From assembly GCA_021776785.1 (NCBI GenBank), contig JAJFFF010000004.1:62001-126000 (forward strand): 64,000 bases of DNA. The letters run 5' to 3'. Below, in pieces: positions 18,921-27,134 of the stretch. Origin of the DNA: Planctomycetota bacterium. Its GTDB lineage: Bacteria; Planctomycetota; PLA2. The first letter of the stretch is position 1; each line of letters begins with the position of its first letter. The notes beneath the pieces are model-generated. The model did not search any database. It saw only the letters and a program-made list of their open reading frames with translations, and was not told the origin of the DNA. A program made the translations under genes and the position numbers.

Positions 18921-19524
18921 GGCCGTCCCCCTCTACGATCGGTCGAATCTTGTCGCGCAGCAAGGCGCGGGCACGGCTGAGTCGGGACCGGACGGTGCCG
19001 ACGGGCACGTCCAAGACATCGGCGATCTCCTCGTACGCGAGGTCCTGGATGTCGCGCAGCACCAAGATCTCGCGTGCCTCGTCCGGCAATTGATCGATTG
19101 CCGCGAGCACGAGATCGCGCGTTTCCGCGGTGACCAGCTGCTCGGTCGGCGAGGCCGCAGGCGAGACCGGGTCGTAAGACGCCTGATCCGCACGCGCCGC
19201 ATCGAGCGACGCCGGGCGCGTGTGCTTCACCGTCGCCCGGCGTCGCAACTCGTCACGGCAACGGTTCACCGTCACCCGGTGCAACCAGGTGCTGAATTGA
19301 GCGCGTTGCTCGAAATTCGCGAGTTGTCGATACACGGTTAAGAACACTTCTTGGGCCACATCTAATGCATCCTCGCGGCTGCTCAGCAGCCGAAACGCGA
19401 GGTTGAATACTCGGTCTTGATGGCGCACGACAAGCTCGTCGAACGCCGCAGCGTCGCCGCGGCCAGCCCGCTCAATCAGGCGGGGTTCCGCATGTTGTTC
19501 GTTAGACGAGATGGGTTTGTTCAA
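18907..19524 (-). CDS. ECF RNA polymerase sigma factor (RpoE-like)
   Basis: 205 residues. Region 2 is AFDELVVRHQDRVFNLAFRLL and DALDVAQEVFLTVYRQLANF; region 4 is LPDEAREILVLRDIQDLAYEEIADVLDVPVGTVRSRLSRAR. The start appears to be TTG at 19524 (reading MNKPISSNEQ); no ATG offers a better choice, and the ribosome binding site is weak. It is co-transcribed with the anti-sigma gene. Target promoters are unknown. Confidence 0.92.
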   Translation of the reverse strand: MNKPISSNEQHAEPRLIERAGRGDAAAFDELVVRHQDRVFNLAFRLLSSREDALDVAQEVFLTVYRQLANFEQRAQFSTWLHRVTVNRCRDELRRRATVKHTRPASLDAARADQASYDPVSPAASPTEQLVTAETRDLVLAAIDQLPDEAREILVLRDIQDLAYEEIADVLDVPVGTVRSRLSRARALLRDKIRPIVEGDGHGLA

Positions 19525-19713
19525 GTTCCCGGGTTCCGAATTCCCGTTCGTGGGCGACCTCGGTTGACGCCTTGCGATTGTATCGACATGGGGCGCCCGG
19601 AACGGCGGATTGCTCGGCTCATGTCTGAGAAAGCGCCGTCGCGGCCCGGACGCGCGCCGACGTGGCCGGCGGGCCCGTTCTCAAAAAGAGCCGGGTCGTG
19701 GGCAACCTCGACG

Positions 19714-20595
19714 TCAGTCGTTCTTGTCGTCGCGGAACAGACCGCCGAACCACGTCGCGATCCCGCCGAGCAGGCCCGGCGCCCGCGGTTCCTCGCCGCC
19801 CTCGAGCACGCTCACCGCGATCACGGTGATGTTGTCGGGACCACCGCGCTCCTTGGCCACCTCGACCAAGTCTTCGCAGAGTTTGCCGGGATCGGTCCCG
19901 CCGGCGACCAAGTCCTGTAGCTCGTTATGGCGGATGCACCCGTGCAGGCCATCGGTGCAAAGCAGAACCTGGTCGCCTTCGGCCAGCGTGGACGTCGAAA
20001 CATCGACCTTTACGCTCGGCTCGGCGCCCAACGCCTGCAGGATGATGTTGCGCCCACCTTCCAACTGCTCCGCGTCCTCGGCGGTAATCACTTTGTCGTG
20101 GATCAGCTTCCCGATCAGCGACTGATCCTCGGTCATCTGATGGAGTTGAGCATCGCGCCGGATGTAGCCCTTGGAGTCGCCCACCTGAAAAAACTGCACG
20201 CGCCCGGCGCGCACGAGCGCCGCCGTCAGCGTCGTGCCCATGCCGCGCTGCTGCGGGTTGTTCATCGACGCTTCGTAAATCGACTCGTTGGCTTGGGTGA
20301 TCGCGCGGAGAACCAGTTCGCGGCTCTCCTCCTCGCTGATTTCCGCGGAAAGGCTCTCGGCGGCCTTGGCCAAAGCGTCGACAGCCATGCGGGATGCCAC
20401 CTCGCCGGCTAGCGCGCCGCCCATTCCGTCGGCGACGGCGAGCAAGACGCCCACGCCATTGGTCTCGGCCGTTCCCTCCCCGGAGGCGGGCGGGGGCGTG
20501 TGCGGGCGCTCGGCCGCATCACAAAGAAGAAACGTGTCTTCGTTGTTTTGCCGGACGAGACCAACATCGGTGAGCGCGGCGAAGGAGATTTTCAT
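19714..20595 (-). CDS. PP2C-type Ser/Thr protein phosphatase
   Basis: 293 residues from the ATG at 20595 (MKISFAALTDVGLVRQNNED), which fits the family start; a longer frame to 20676 adds a Pro/Gly-rich tail. Metal-binding motifs are NNEDTF, VADGMGG, LCTDGLHG and GGPDNIT. A low-complexity insert (HTPPPASGEGTAETNG) interrupts the usual early strand. The last 30 residues (APGLLGGIATWFGGLFRDD) look amphipathic, perhaps a membrane anchor. It should dephosphorylate targets of Pkn kinases such as the one at the left edge, but no pairing is shown. Confidence 0.93.
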   Translation of the reverse strand: MKISFAALTDVGLVRQNNEDTFLLCDAAERPHTPPPASGEGTAETNGVGVLLAVADGMGGALAGEVASRMAVDALAKAAESLSAEISEEESRELVLRAITQANESIYEASMNNPQQRGMGTTLTAALVRAGRVQFFQVGDSKGYIRRDAQLHQMTEDQSLIGKLIHDKVITAEDAEQLEGGRNIILQALGAEPSVKVDVSTSTLAEGDQVLLCTDGLHGCIRHNELQDLVAGGTDPGKLCEDLVEVAKERGGPDNITVIAVSVLEGGEEPRAPGLLGGIATWFGGLFRDDKND

Positions 20596-20741
20596 GAACT
20601 GCGGATTCGTCGGCGGGCCCGTGCTGAGGCCCTGTGCTGGGAGCCCGTGCTGCGGACCCGTGCCGCCCGGCGCCAACTCGGCTCCGAACGCCTATTTCAT
20701 CGTAGCGGTGTCCATCCCACGCGGCAAGCGCGCCCGAGTTC

Positions 20742-20747
20742 TATAAT
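20742..20747 (+). promoter_or_regulatory. Possible -10 element, start-proximal
   Basis: A perfect TATAAT ends 6 bases before the GTG at 20754, as in the peptidase gene at 9039. No good -35 lies 16-18 bases upstream. If functional, it would make a leaderless transcript. Confidence 0.3.
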
Positions 20748-20753
20748 CGGCGC

Positions 20754-22079
20754 GTGCGACGGTTTCCTCACCTCCCCTCTCGATTCCTCCTCTCCCCTTG
20801 GTCCCGCGCGGGGTTGGCCCCGATCTTGGCCGCGTTGATCGGTCTCAGCGGCCTCGCTTCGGCCGAGATCATCGTCACGACGCTGGAAGGGCCCCCATCC
20901 CGCGGCTTGTCGCTCCAGGTTTCCGGCGAGCGGCTCACCTTTCAGTCCCCCGCGGGCAAAGTGACCGAGCTCGGCCTCGCCGACGTGGTCGAGGTCCTTT
21001 CCTCGCCCGCCCCGGCCGCCCCACCGCAAAACACGCGCATCTTCGAGGTCGAATTGACATGTGGCAGCCGCCTGCGGGGTGTCCTGACCGCCGCGCCCGC
21101 GGATTTCGTCCGCTTGCGCGGTCCGATCGTCGGCACCCACCAGTTCGACATCGAAATGGTTCGCGCCGTTCGCCGCGTCGCCGGCAAACCGATTGCGGCG
21201 GCGTCGCAGCTGGTCCGCGTGCCCGAGAAAGACGCGGCGTACCGTGTGAGCGGCGGACGCGTGGAGGGTGTGATCACGGAGTTCTCGGCGACCGGATTTA
21301 CGATCGATCGCGGCGAGGACTTTGGCGAACGCAAGATTCCTTACCGCGAACTCGCGGCCATCTTTGTCGACAACGAAGCGCTAGCGCCGGCCAAGGGGCT
21401 GCACGCGCGCCTGAGCTTGGCGACCGGCGGCATCGTCGTTTTGGCGCGCGGTTTCGCCATCGAGGGCGGCGTCGTGCGCGGCGTGACGCCGTCCGGTCTC
21501 ACGCTGCGCGTACCCGTCGGCCAAATCGCGGCGGTTCACTTCGCGGGCGGTCGATTCCTTTACGTTTCCGACTTGAAAGCAGAGGCGGTCGAACGCAAAC
21601 CGTTCTTTCCCCTGCCCGAGGGAACATCGCGCGAAGCGATGCTCGACTTTGTTTGCCCGGTGCGGATCGATCGGAGTCCCGATGGACGGCCCATCCATCT
21701 GCGCCAGCGCCGTTACTTCAAGGGCATGGGTGTGCGCCCGTACACAGCGCTGACGTACGACCTCACCAAGCTCGGCGGCGCAATCCGTCGCTTCGAATCG
21801 ATCTGCGGCATTGACGACGAAGTGCTCGGCCCCGGCTACGGACGCGGCGGCGGAAGCGGAAGCGTTGTGTTCGAGGTGTATGTGGATGGCAAGCGCGTTG
21901 CGCAAACCGGCATCGTGCGCGGCGGCGGCGAACCCGTTCGTATCCGCGCAAACGTAGAGGATGGAAAGAAGCTGCGGCTCGTGGTGCGCCTGGTTCCCGC
22001 CGACAAACTCGCCGCCGGTGTGACGGACACGCCGGCGCTCGACAACGCCGTTTGGGCGCGGCCGCTGCTCGTCCGTTAG
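20754..22079 (+). CDS. NPCBM-domain secreted protein
   Basis: 441 residues, GTG start. A long signal peptide or anchor (hydrophobic about residues 20-36, ending GLASA) is followed by three repeats of a small beta barrel-like unit (GPPSRGLSLQVSGERLTFQS and similar), typical of planctomycete proteins of unknown role. The C-terminal 140 residues are an NPCBM/NEW2-like carbohydrate-binding fold (RYFKGMGVRPYTALTYDLTK, then GSGSVVFEVYVDGKRVAQTG). It is probably periplasmic. The next gene begins 6 bases after its stop. Confidence 0.82.
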   Translation: MRRFPHLPSRFLLSPWSRAGLAPILAALIGLSGLASAEIIVTTLEGPPSRGLSLQVSGERLTFQSPAGKVTELGLADVVEVLSSPAPAAPPQNTRIFEVELTCGSRLRGVLTAAPADFVRLRGPIVGTHQFDIEMVRAVRRVAGKPIAAASQLVRVPEKDAAYRVSGGRVEGVITEFSATGFTIDRGEDFGERKIPYRELAAIFVDNEALAPAKGLHARLSLATGGIVVLARGFAIEGGVVRGVTPSGLTLRVPVGQIAAVHFAGGRFLYVSDLKAEAVERKPFFPLPEGTSREAMLDFVCPVRIDRSPDGRPIHLRQRRYFKGMGVRPYTALTYDLTKLGGAIRRFESICGIDDEVLGPGYGRGGGSGSVVFEVYVDGKRVAQTGIVRGGGEPVRIRANVEDGKKLRLVVRLVPADKLAAGVTDTPALDNAVWARPLLVR

Positions 22080-22085
22080 CTGCGA

Positions 22086-24758
22086 ATGCCGATCGAGGAT
22101 TGGGCCCGCATATTCGACGTTTCGTTCGCCGAACCGTCGCGCGTGTGGCTGGGCGTGGGCCTGGCGCTGCTCCTGCTCGCCATCCCGTTTGTGCGCCGCA
22201 CGCGCTCGCGGGCGCGACGCGCTTGGCTGCCGCTGGTCCTGCGCGGCCTGGGCCTCGCTTGCTTGTTGGCGGTTTTGCTGAAGCCGTACCTCGAATGGAC
22301 GACGATCGAAATGGGCCGCGTGATCGCGCTGTTTGACGTTTCGCCGTCGATGGGCGAGGACGGGCGGCGGGCGTTGGAGCAACATCGGGCGACCGCGCCC
22401 GGTGGTGTCGAGTTCTTTACGTTCGGCAACGATGTCTTGCCGCACAGCGCGGACCAACTCAACCTAAGAACCGCGCCCGGCACCGATATCGGATCCGCAC
22501 TTCGCCGTGCGGCGGCGGAGCACGCGGAGGGGCGACCGCTGCGCGTGGTCTTGTTTTCGGATGGTCGCGCGACAACCGTCGGCGCGCGCGAGGCGGCGCG
22601 CGATCTGCGTCGTCATGTCGTGACGTTTGACGCGGTCGCTCTTCCCGAGCGCCTTACAAGCGCGCGCGCGCAGGTGCGGGCGGCGTTTGTCCGCCTCCTT
22701 CCGCGCGCCGCCCGCGATGCCCCGTTTGTCTTGGAGATGCGGGTTCACGCCGATGCCGCCGGCACGAGTGTCGCGCGTCTCTACATCGACGGCAAACAGG
22801 TTGAGGAACGACGGCTTGCACTCGCCGTCGGCGAACAGTCGATTTCGTTTGCGGCGTTCTCTCCGACACCGGGGCGTCACGAAGTGCAGGTGCTCTTGGA
22901 AGGGGATGACTCGCCCGCGGACAACGCGGCGTGGACTCACTTCGTCGCGCCGGGCACACCGCGGGCGCTGCTGCTCGCGGCCAAAGAACGCAAGTCGCTG
23001 ATCGCGCAGGCGCTCGCGGCGCAAGATATGGAAGTCTCTGTGGCGACGCCGGGCGTCCCGCTCGACCAAACCGATGTCGTTGTGCTGTTGCCCGATGCGC
23101 CGCGCGACGCGTCGTACGACGCGCTTTCGGAGTTCGTCGGCAAGGGCGGCGGTCTGGTTGCGATTGGCGGTTCCGAGGGGGAAGGCCTCGCGCGCCTTCA
23201 CGGCAAGCCGATCTCGTTTCTCTTGCCGCTCGCAGTTGACGCGCGCCCCCCGGCGCCGCCGCCTCCGCCGCCGCCCGACCCGGAGCCCAAGGAGGTACCG
23301 CGCATCGAGATTGAGGAGCGCGAAATCGACGCGTTTCCGATCTCGCTATGTCTGGTCATCGACCGGAGCGGCAGCATGACGGGGCCCAAGTGGGAACGCG
23401 CCAAAGCGGCGGCCGTGGCGGCGGCCGACGCGCTCACCAAACAGGACCGCATCGTCGTGATCGCGTTCGGCGACAAAGCAGAACTCGTCGTCGCTCCCCA
23501 GCCCGCCGGCTTGGGGCATCGCGTGGCGCGCACGCTTCGCCATTTGGAAGCGACCGGGCAAACGGCCATGTTTGCCGCGTTAGAGGGCGCGCTCAAAGTC
23601 ATGCGCGCCGAGCCGAGCCCGATTCGCCACGTTGTCTTGTTGTCCGACGGCTTGCCGAGCGACGAAGGCCGCTGGCGCGATCTGCTGCGCGCGATGACGG
23701 GGGAAAAAATCACGCTCTCGTCGGTCGGCATCGGATGGGACTTTGACAAGCAGTTCCTGTTGCGGCTCTCGCAATGGGGTCGCGGGAAGTACTGGAGCGC
23801 CAACCACCCCACCGACATCCCGCAAGTCGTCACGCAGGACACGTTGCGCGTGGTCGAAGCACGCGACGACAAACGGCGCGACGCCGAACGCGCACGGCCG
23901 CGCAAAGATAAGGAACCGGAGGAAAACAAACCGCCTCCGCCCACGCCCAAAGACCCCACGCCGCCGCAACCCCCGACGCCGCCGCAGGCCGCGCCGATCG
24001 TGGCCAACCCGGCCGTTCCGCGCGAGATGTTGGCGGGCGTCGAAGATGATCGGTTGCCGGCCGTGGCCGGCTTCGAAGAGGGCAAGCTGCGGTTTTCGGC
24101 GTGGAGTGCGGCGCTGGCGGGTATCGATGGTCCGCCGCTGCTTAGTTATTGGCGCGTGGGCCTCGGTCGCGTGGCCGTGTTCGCCGCCGACCCGGAAGCC
24201 GACGCGACGCAAGCACTTCGAAACCACGAAGAGTTTTCGCGCTTGATGGCACAACTCGTCCGATCGGTGCTACCCGACGCAAGCCGAGAGCCGATCGCGG
24301 TGACCGCACGCTTCGCTTGGGATCGGTCCGGCGAGCGGTTGCAGTGGTCTGTGCGCGGCGAAGACGGCGCGCTGCGCTCCGATGTCGAGCTCACCGCACG
24401 CGTGGGGCAAGATTCGCTTCCGATCACGCGACGCGGCGGGGTGTACGAAATCGACCTCGGCGCACGCGCGGGGCGAACGCATGTGGTCACGACTTTTGGA
24501 CCGGTGAATCAACCGCTCCTCACGCGCACGGTCGTCGTCCCGCCGTCCCGCCCGCACGAGCCGCTGGGCCTCGACGTGGACCGCGCCGCCTTGCTCGACT
24601 TGGTCGGCGACCCCGAGCGCCTCAACCCGCAGCGGGATCGACTGTGGCAGCGCCCGGTGATCACAAAACGCCATCGCCGCCCGCTCGATTTGCCTTTCTT
24701 AGCCCTCGCTGCGATTCTGCTGCCTCTAGACGCATGGGCACGACGAAGCATCGCTTAA
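22086..24758 (+). CDS. Membrane protein with VWA domain
   Basis: 890 residues. Two membrane segments lie near the N-terminus (about 20-35 and 52-66) and the last 15 residues are also hydrophobic. A first, degenerate VWA-like domain starts at IALFDVSPSMGEDG; a complete one has the MIDAS motif DRSGSM at residue 426, with TGQTAMFAAL and LLSDGLPSD. A Pro-rich linker (PPPPTPKDPTPPQPPTPP) separates it from a C-terminal region. The overall plan resembles planctomycete glutamine amidotransferase-like/VWA membrane proteins (chloride-channel or BatA relatives). The interaction partner is unknown. It overlaps pdxA by 25 bases. Confidence 0.85.
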   Translation: MPIEDWARIFDVSFAEPSRVWLGVGLALLLLAIPFVRRTRSRARRAWLPLVLRGLGLACLLAVLLKPYLEWTTIEMGRVIALFDVSPSMGEDGRRALEQHRATAPGGVEFFTFGNDVLPHSADQLNLRTAPGTDIGSALRRAAAEHAEGRPLRVVLFSDGRATTVGAREAARDLRRHVVTFDAVALPERLTSARAQVRAAFVRLLPRAARDAPFVLEMRVHADAAGTSVARLYIDGKQVEERRLALAVGEQSISFAAFSPTPGRHEVQVLLEGDDSPADNAAWTHFVAPGTPRALLLAAKERKSLIAQALAAQDMEVSVATPGVPLDQTDVVVLLPDAPRDASYDALSEFVGKGGGLVAIGGSEGEGLARLHGKPISFLLPLAVDARPPAPPPPPPPDPEPKEVPRIEIEEREIDAFPISLCLVIDRSGSMTGPKWERAKAAAVAAADALTKQDRIVVIAFGDKAELVVAPQPAGLGHRVARTLRHLEATGQTAMFAALEGALKVMRAEPSPIRHVVLLSDGLPSDEGRWRDLLRAMTGEKITLSSVGIGWDFDKQFLLRLSQWGRGKYWSANHPTDIPQVVTQDTLRVVEARDDKRRDAERARPRKDKEPEENKPPPPTPKDPTPPQPPTPPQAAPIVANPAVPREMLAGVEDDRLPAVAGFEEGKLRFSAWSAALAGIDGPPLLSYWRVGLGRVAVFAADPEADATQALRNHEEFSRLMAQLVRSVLPDASREPIAVTARFAWDRSGERLQWSVRGEDGALRSDVELTARVGQDSLPITRRGGVYEIDLGARAGRTHVVTTFGPVNQPLLTRTVVVPPSRPHEPLGLDVDRAALLDLVGDPERLNPQRDRLWQRPVITKRHRRPLDLPFLALAAILLPLDAWARRSIA

Positions 24759-25669
24759 GACTCGCGGTCAGCGCGGGCGATCCGTTCGGGATCGGCCCTG
24801 AGGTCGTTTGCGCGGCGCACATCCCCGATGACGTCAAACTCACGGTCTTCGGACCGGCGGCGCTCCTCCCCCATCTTCCCGCCGTCGCACGGGTCGTGGA
24901 CGTGCCGGTGGCGACAACGGCAGGCGAGCCGACGCGCGGGCCGACGGCGGCGGGCGGCGACTGCTCGCGGCGCGCGCTGGACGCGGCGCTGGAGGCGATC
25001 CGCGCGGGGGAGTGCGACGCGTTGGTCACGGCCCCCATCAGCAAGGAGTCCTGGGCGCTGGCCGGCGCTCCGTGTGACGGCCACACGCCCTACCTCGGCG
25101 ATTTTTACGACGTCCCGGATCCGTTGATGGTGTTTGCGTGGGACCGCGCCGAGCCCGTTGTGGCCCTGCTCACGACGCACATTCCGCTGCGCGCGGTTGC
25201 CGCAACGCTGACCTCGGCCAAGGTGGAGGCCGCGGTGCGCCGCCTGCACGCCGGGCTGGAGCGCGACTTTGGCATCGCAACACCGCGGATCGGGGTCTGC
25301 GGCCTCAACCCGCACGCGGGCGAGGCCGGGCTCTTAGGCACCGAAGAATCGGACTTCATCGCGCCCGCGCTCGACCGCCTGCGCGCGGACGGATTCACGG
25401 TCCTCGGCCCGCTTCCCGGCGATACCGCGTTCGCCCACCGGGACCGCTACGACGCGATCCTGGCGATGTACCACGACCAGGGACTGGCCCCCGTGAAGGC
25501 CCTCGCCTTCGCCACCGCGGTCAACATCACACTCGGCCTTCCGTGTGTCCGGACGTCGCCCTCGCACGGCACGGCGTTCGATATTGCCGGTCAGGGACGG
25601 GGCGACGCCACATCGATGAGCGCCGCCCTGGCCTGGGCTGCCGCTTTGGCGCGGGCGCGGGTCTCGTAG
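24734..25669 (+). CDS. pdxA: 4-hydroxythreonine-4-phosphate dehydrogenase
   Basis: 311 residues from the ATG at 24734. Family features are the opening SAGDPFGIGPEVV (usually GDPAGIGPE), ALVTAPISKESW, GHTPYLGDF, CGLNPHAGEAGLLG and MYHDQGLAPVKALAF with RTSPSHGTAFDIAG near the end. It catalyses the NAD-dependent oxidation step in the DXP-dependent pyridoxal phosphate pathway, in the cytoplasm as a metal-dependent dimer. A longer frame back to 24149 is the wrong frame of the VWA gene. The start lies 25 bases inside that gene, so the two are coupled. Confidence 0.95.
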   Translation: MGTTKHRLRLAVSAGDPFGIGPEVVCAAHIPDDVKLTVFGPAALLPHLPAVARVVDVPVATTAGEPTRGPTAAGGDCSRRALDAALEAIRAGECDALVTAPISKESWALAGAPCDGHTPYLGDFYDVPDPLMVFAWDRAEPVVALLTTHIPLRAVAATLTSAKVEAAVRRLHAGLERDFGIATPRIGVCGLNPHAGEAGLLGTEESDFIAPALDRLRADGFTVLGPLPGDTAFAHRDRYDAILAMYHDQGLAPVKALAFATAVNITLGLPCVRTSPSHGTAFDIAGQGRGDATSMSAALAWAAALARARVS

Positions 25670-25695
25670 CGCCAAGCTCGATCACCCGATCCTCG

Positions 25696-25724
25696 TTGCG
25701 ACCCCCGAGATGCAGGGGTATAAT
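25696..25724 (+). promoter_or_regulatory. Sigma-70-type promoter
   Basis: TTGCGA (25696-25701) and perfect TATAAT (25719-25724) are separated by 17 bases, the optimal spacing. It lies between pdxA and the SPOR-like gene and would start a transcript about 70 bases before the ATG at 25803. Confidence 0.65.
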
Positions 25725-25802
25725 CGCGGTTGGGCCACTAAATAACGGATATTGACCGGCCGGTTCACTTCGAAACGTCCGCGCAGCACCGAGGCCCAAG
25801 GC

Positions 25803-26339
25803 ATGAAAAAGGCAACCGACCTTCTCGACTTTTACCGCCGCACGCGCGGCGAAACGCCCGCTCACGCACCGCAAACCACCGACCTCCAGGAGCGGATGGA
25901 CCGCGCGGGCCCCCGCTTGGTACTGATTCGCCGCTCTCAGGTCTTCATCGCGGCGGCCGCCGCCGGATTGGTTGTGATCTTGGCATTTATGCTGGGGATG
26001 GCGCTCGGAGGCGGCGACGAATCGGACGCGGCTCCCACGCAGCGACTTTCCAGCGTCGTCGCGCCGTATGTGATCCGCGTGGCGTCTTACCCGGACACGG
26101 ACCGGGGCCGGCAGCACGCCCAGATCGTCGCCGCCCAGCTCAAGAGGGTGATTGCGAACGAAGAAGTCACGATTCACCGCCTGACGGATTCCCAGCGGAT
26201 CGTGGTTTCGATGGGGTCGTGGCGGAGTGCGGGAGCCAAGCCGATGGCGACGGATCTACTGGACATGATCAAGAGCCTGAAGGAAGATGATGGGTCCCAA
26301 GCATTCGGCGACGCCAATTGGTGGCGCGTCACGAGGTAG
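25803..26339 (+). CDS. Membrane protein with SPOR-like C-terminus
   Basis: 178 residues. The ATG at 25803 has GAGG eight bases upstream; a TTG at 25752 in frame is a poorer choice. One membrane segment (AAAAAGLVVILAFMLGMAL, about 48-68) leaves a short cytoplasmic N-terminus. The last 90 residues (YVIRVASYPDTDRGRQHAQI, then IVVSMGSWRS) follow the beta-alpha-beta pattern of SPOR domains, which bind denuded peptidoglycan at division sites. Similarity is suggestive only. It is followed at once by the small basic protein. Confidence 0.65.
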   Translation: MKKATDLLDFYRRTRGETPAHAPQTTDLQERMDRAGPRLVLIRRSQVFIAAAAAGLVVILAFMLGMALGGGDESDAAPTQRLSSVVAPYVIRVASYPDTDRGRQHAQIVAAQLKRVIANEEVTIHRLTDSQRIVVSMGSWRSAGAKPMATDLLDMIKSLKEDDGSQAFGDANWWRVTR

Positions 26340-26344
26340 GCGCC

Positions 26345-26494
26345 ATGTCAGTCCACAAAAGTTTGAAACTGAAGAACTCGCTGAGCCGTCAGCGCAACGT
26401 CCTCACCCGCCCCGAGCGCATCGAACTGATGAAGTCGCGCGGCCTCTGGAAAGACGGCGACAAGATCTACGGTCTCCGCAAGACGCGCGCGTAG
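26345..26494 (+). CDS. Small basic protein, PVC-type
   Basis: 49 residues, start ATG 26345 with an AGGTAGG just before it that overlaps the previous stop. The sequence opens MSVHKSLKLKNSLSRQRNVL and has RPERIELMKSRGLWKDGD and YGLRKTRA, matching my memory of the small basic protein family (TIGR04137) found across Planctomycetes, Verrucomicrobia and Chlamydiae. It contains about a quarter Lys/Arg and is probably a nucleic-acid or ribosome-associated protein; that role is not shown here. Confidence 0.85.
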   Translation: MSVHKSLKLKNSLSRQRNVLTRPERIELMKSRGLWKDGDKIYGLRKTRA

Positions 26495-26507
26495 CGTTGT
26501 CCACGTC

Positions 26508-27071
26508 ATGTTCGCATCCATCAGTGCGACCGGCGAAACACTCCAGGCGCTGCAAGACGATCCTCGTCGTCTGGCCCATTTACTTGCCCCCGAAGACCCC
26601 GCACCGCTGATCGCTGCGTTTACGCCGCCGCCGCCGCCGGGACTATGGGGCCGGATGTTCGGCAAACGCGCGAGCCCACCAAAGAGCCCACCACAACCGC
26701 TGTCGCTGCGCGATGGCGAGGGCGAGCGCCACGACCTAGAACAAGTGTTCGGCGCCGTGCTCACACTGCTTGGGCGCTCCCTTGAGACCGACAACCCGTT
26801 TGGCGGCGAGCGCATCGGCACCAAGCCGTACCACGTCAGCCATGTGTACGCCGTCGATGCCGCCACCGTTGCCGCCACCGCGACCCAAGTGAAGGATCTT
26901 TCGCAAGACGATCTGCGCGCACGGCATGAAGCTCTGCAAGAGACCGGTCAACCGCTAAACGATGCCGAGTCCGACTTCGACACGCTCTGGGAAGAGTTTG
27001 GGCCGTTTCGCGATGCCTGGAGCCGGTTCGCGGCGCGGCGCATGGGCGTCGTCACTTTTTTCGAGCTGTAG
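26508..27071 (+). CDS. DUF1877 (YfbM-like) protein
   Basis: 187 residues, cytoplasmic, no signal peptide. The start (MFASISATGETLQALQDDPR) and the second half (YHVSHVYAVDAATVAATATQ, then RFAARRMGVVTFFEL) match the general plan of YfbM/DUF1877 proteins. A Pro-rich linker interrupts the middle. The function of the family is unknown. It follows the small basic protein by 13 bases. Confidence 0.7.
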   Translation: MFASISATGETLQALQDDPRRLAHLLAPEDPAPLIAAFTPPPPPGLWGRMFGKRASPPKSPPQPLSLRDGEGERHDLEQVFGAVLTLLGRSLETDNPFGGERIGTKPYHVSHVYAVDAATVAATATQVKDLSQDDLRARHEALQETGQPLNDAESDFDTLWEEFGPFRDAWSRFAARRMGVVTFFEL

Positions 27072-27080
27072 GCGTCGCAC

Positions 27081-27114
27081 AAAAAAAGCCCGCGCCGCCG
27101 AAGCGACGCGAGCT
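27081..27114 (-). terminator. Intrinsic terminator of the minus-strand operon
   Basis: On the minus strand a 12-bp stem (AGCTCGCGTCGC with GCGGCGCGGGCT, two G-U pairs) with a TTCG tetraloop is followed directly by a run of seven Ts. It starts 21 bases after the stop of the HEAT-repeat gene, so it closes that transcript. Confidence 0.9.
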
Positions 27115-27134
27115 AGAACAAGAAGCGTGTGTGT

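Noticed and set aside
24149..24733. N-terminal extension of pdxA
   Set aside because: It is the wrong frame of the VWA gene; PdxA proteins start near the GDP motif, which fits the ATG at 24734.
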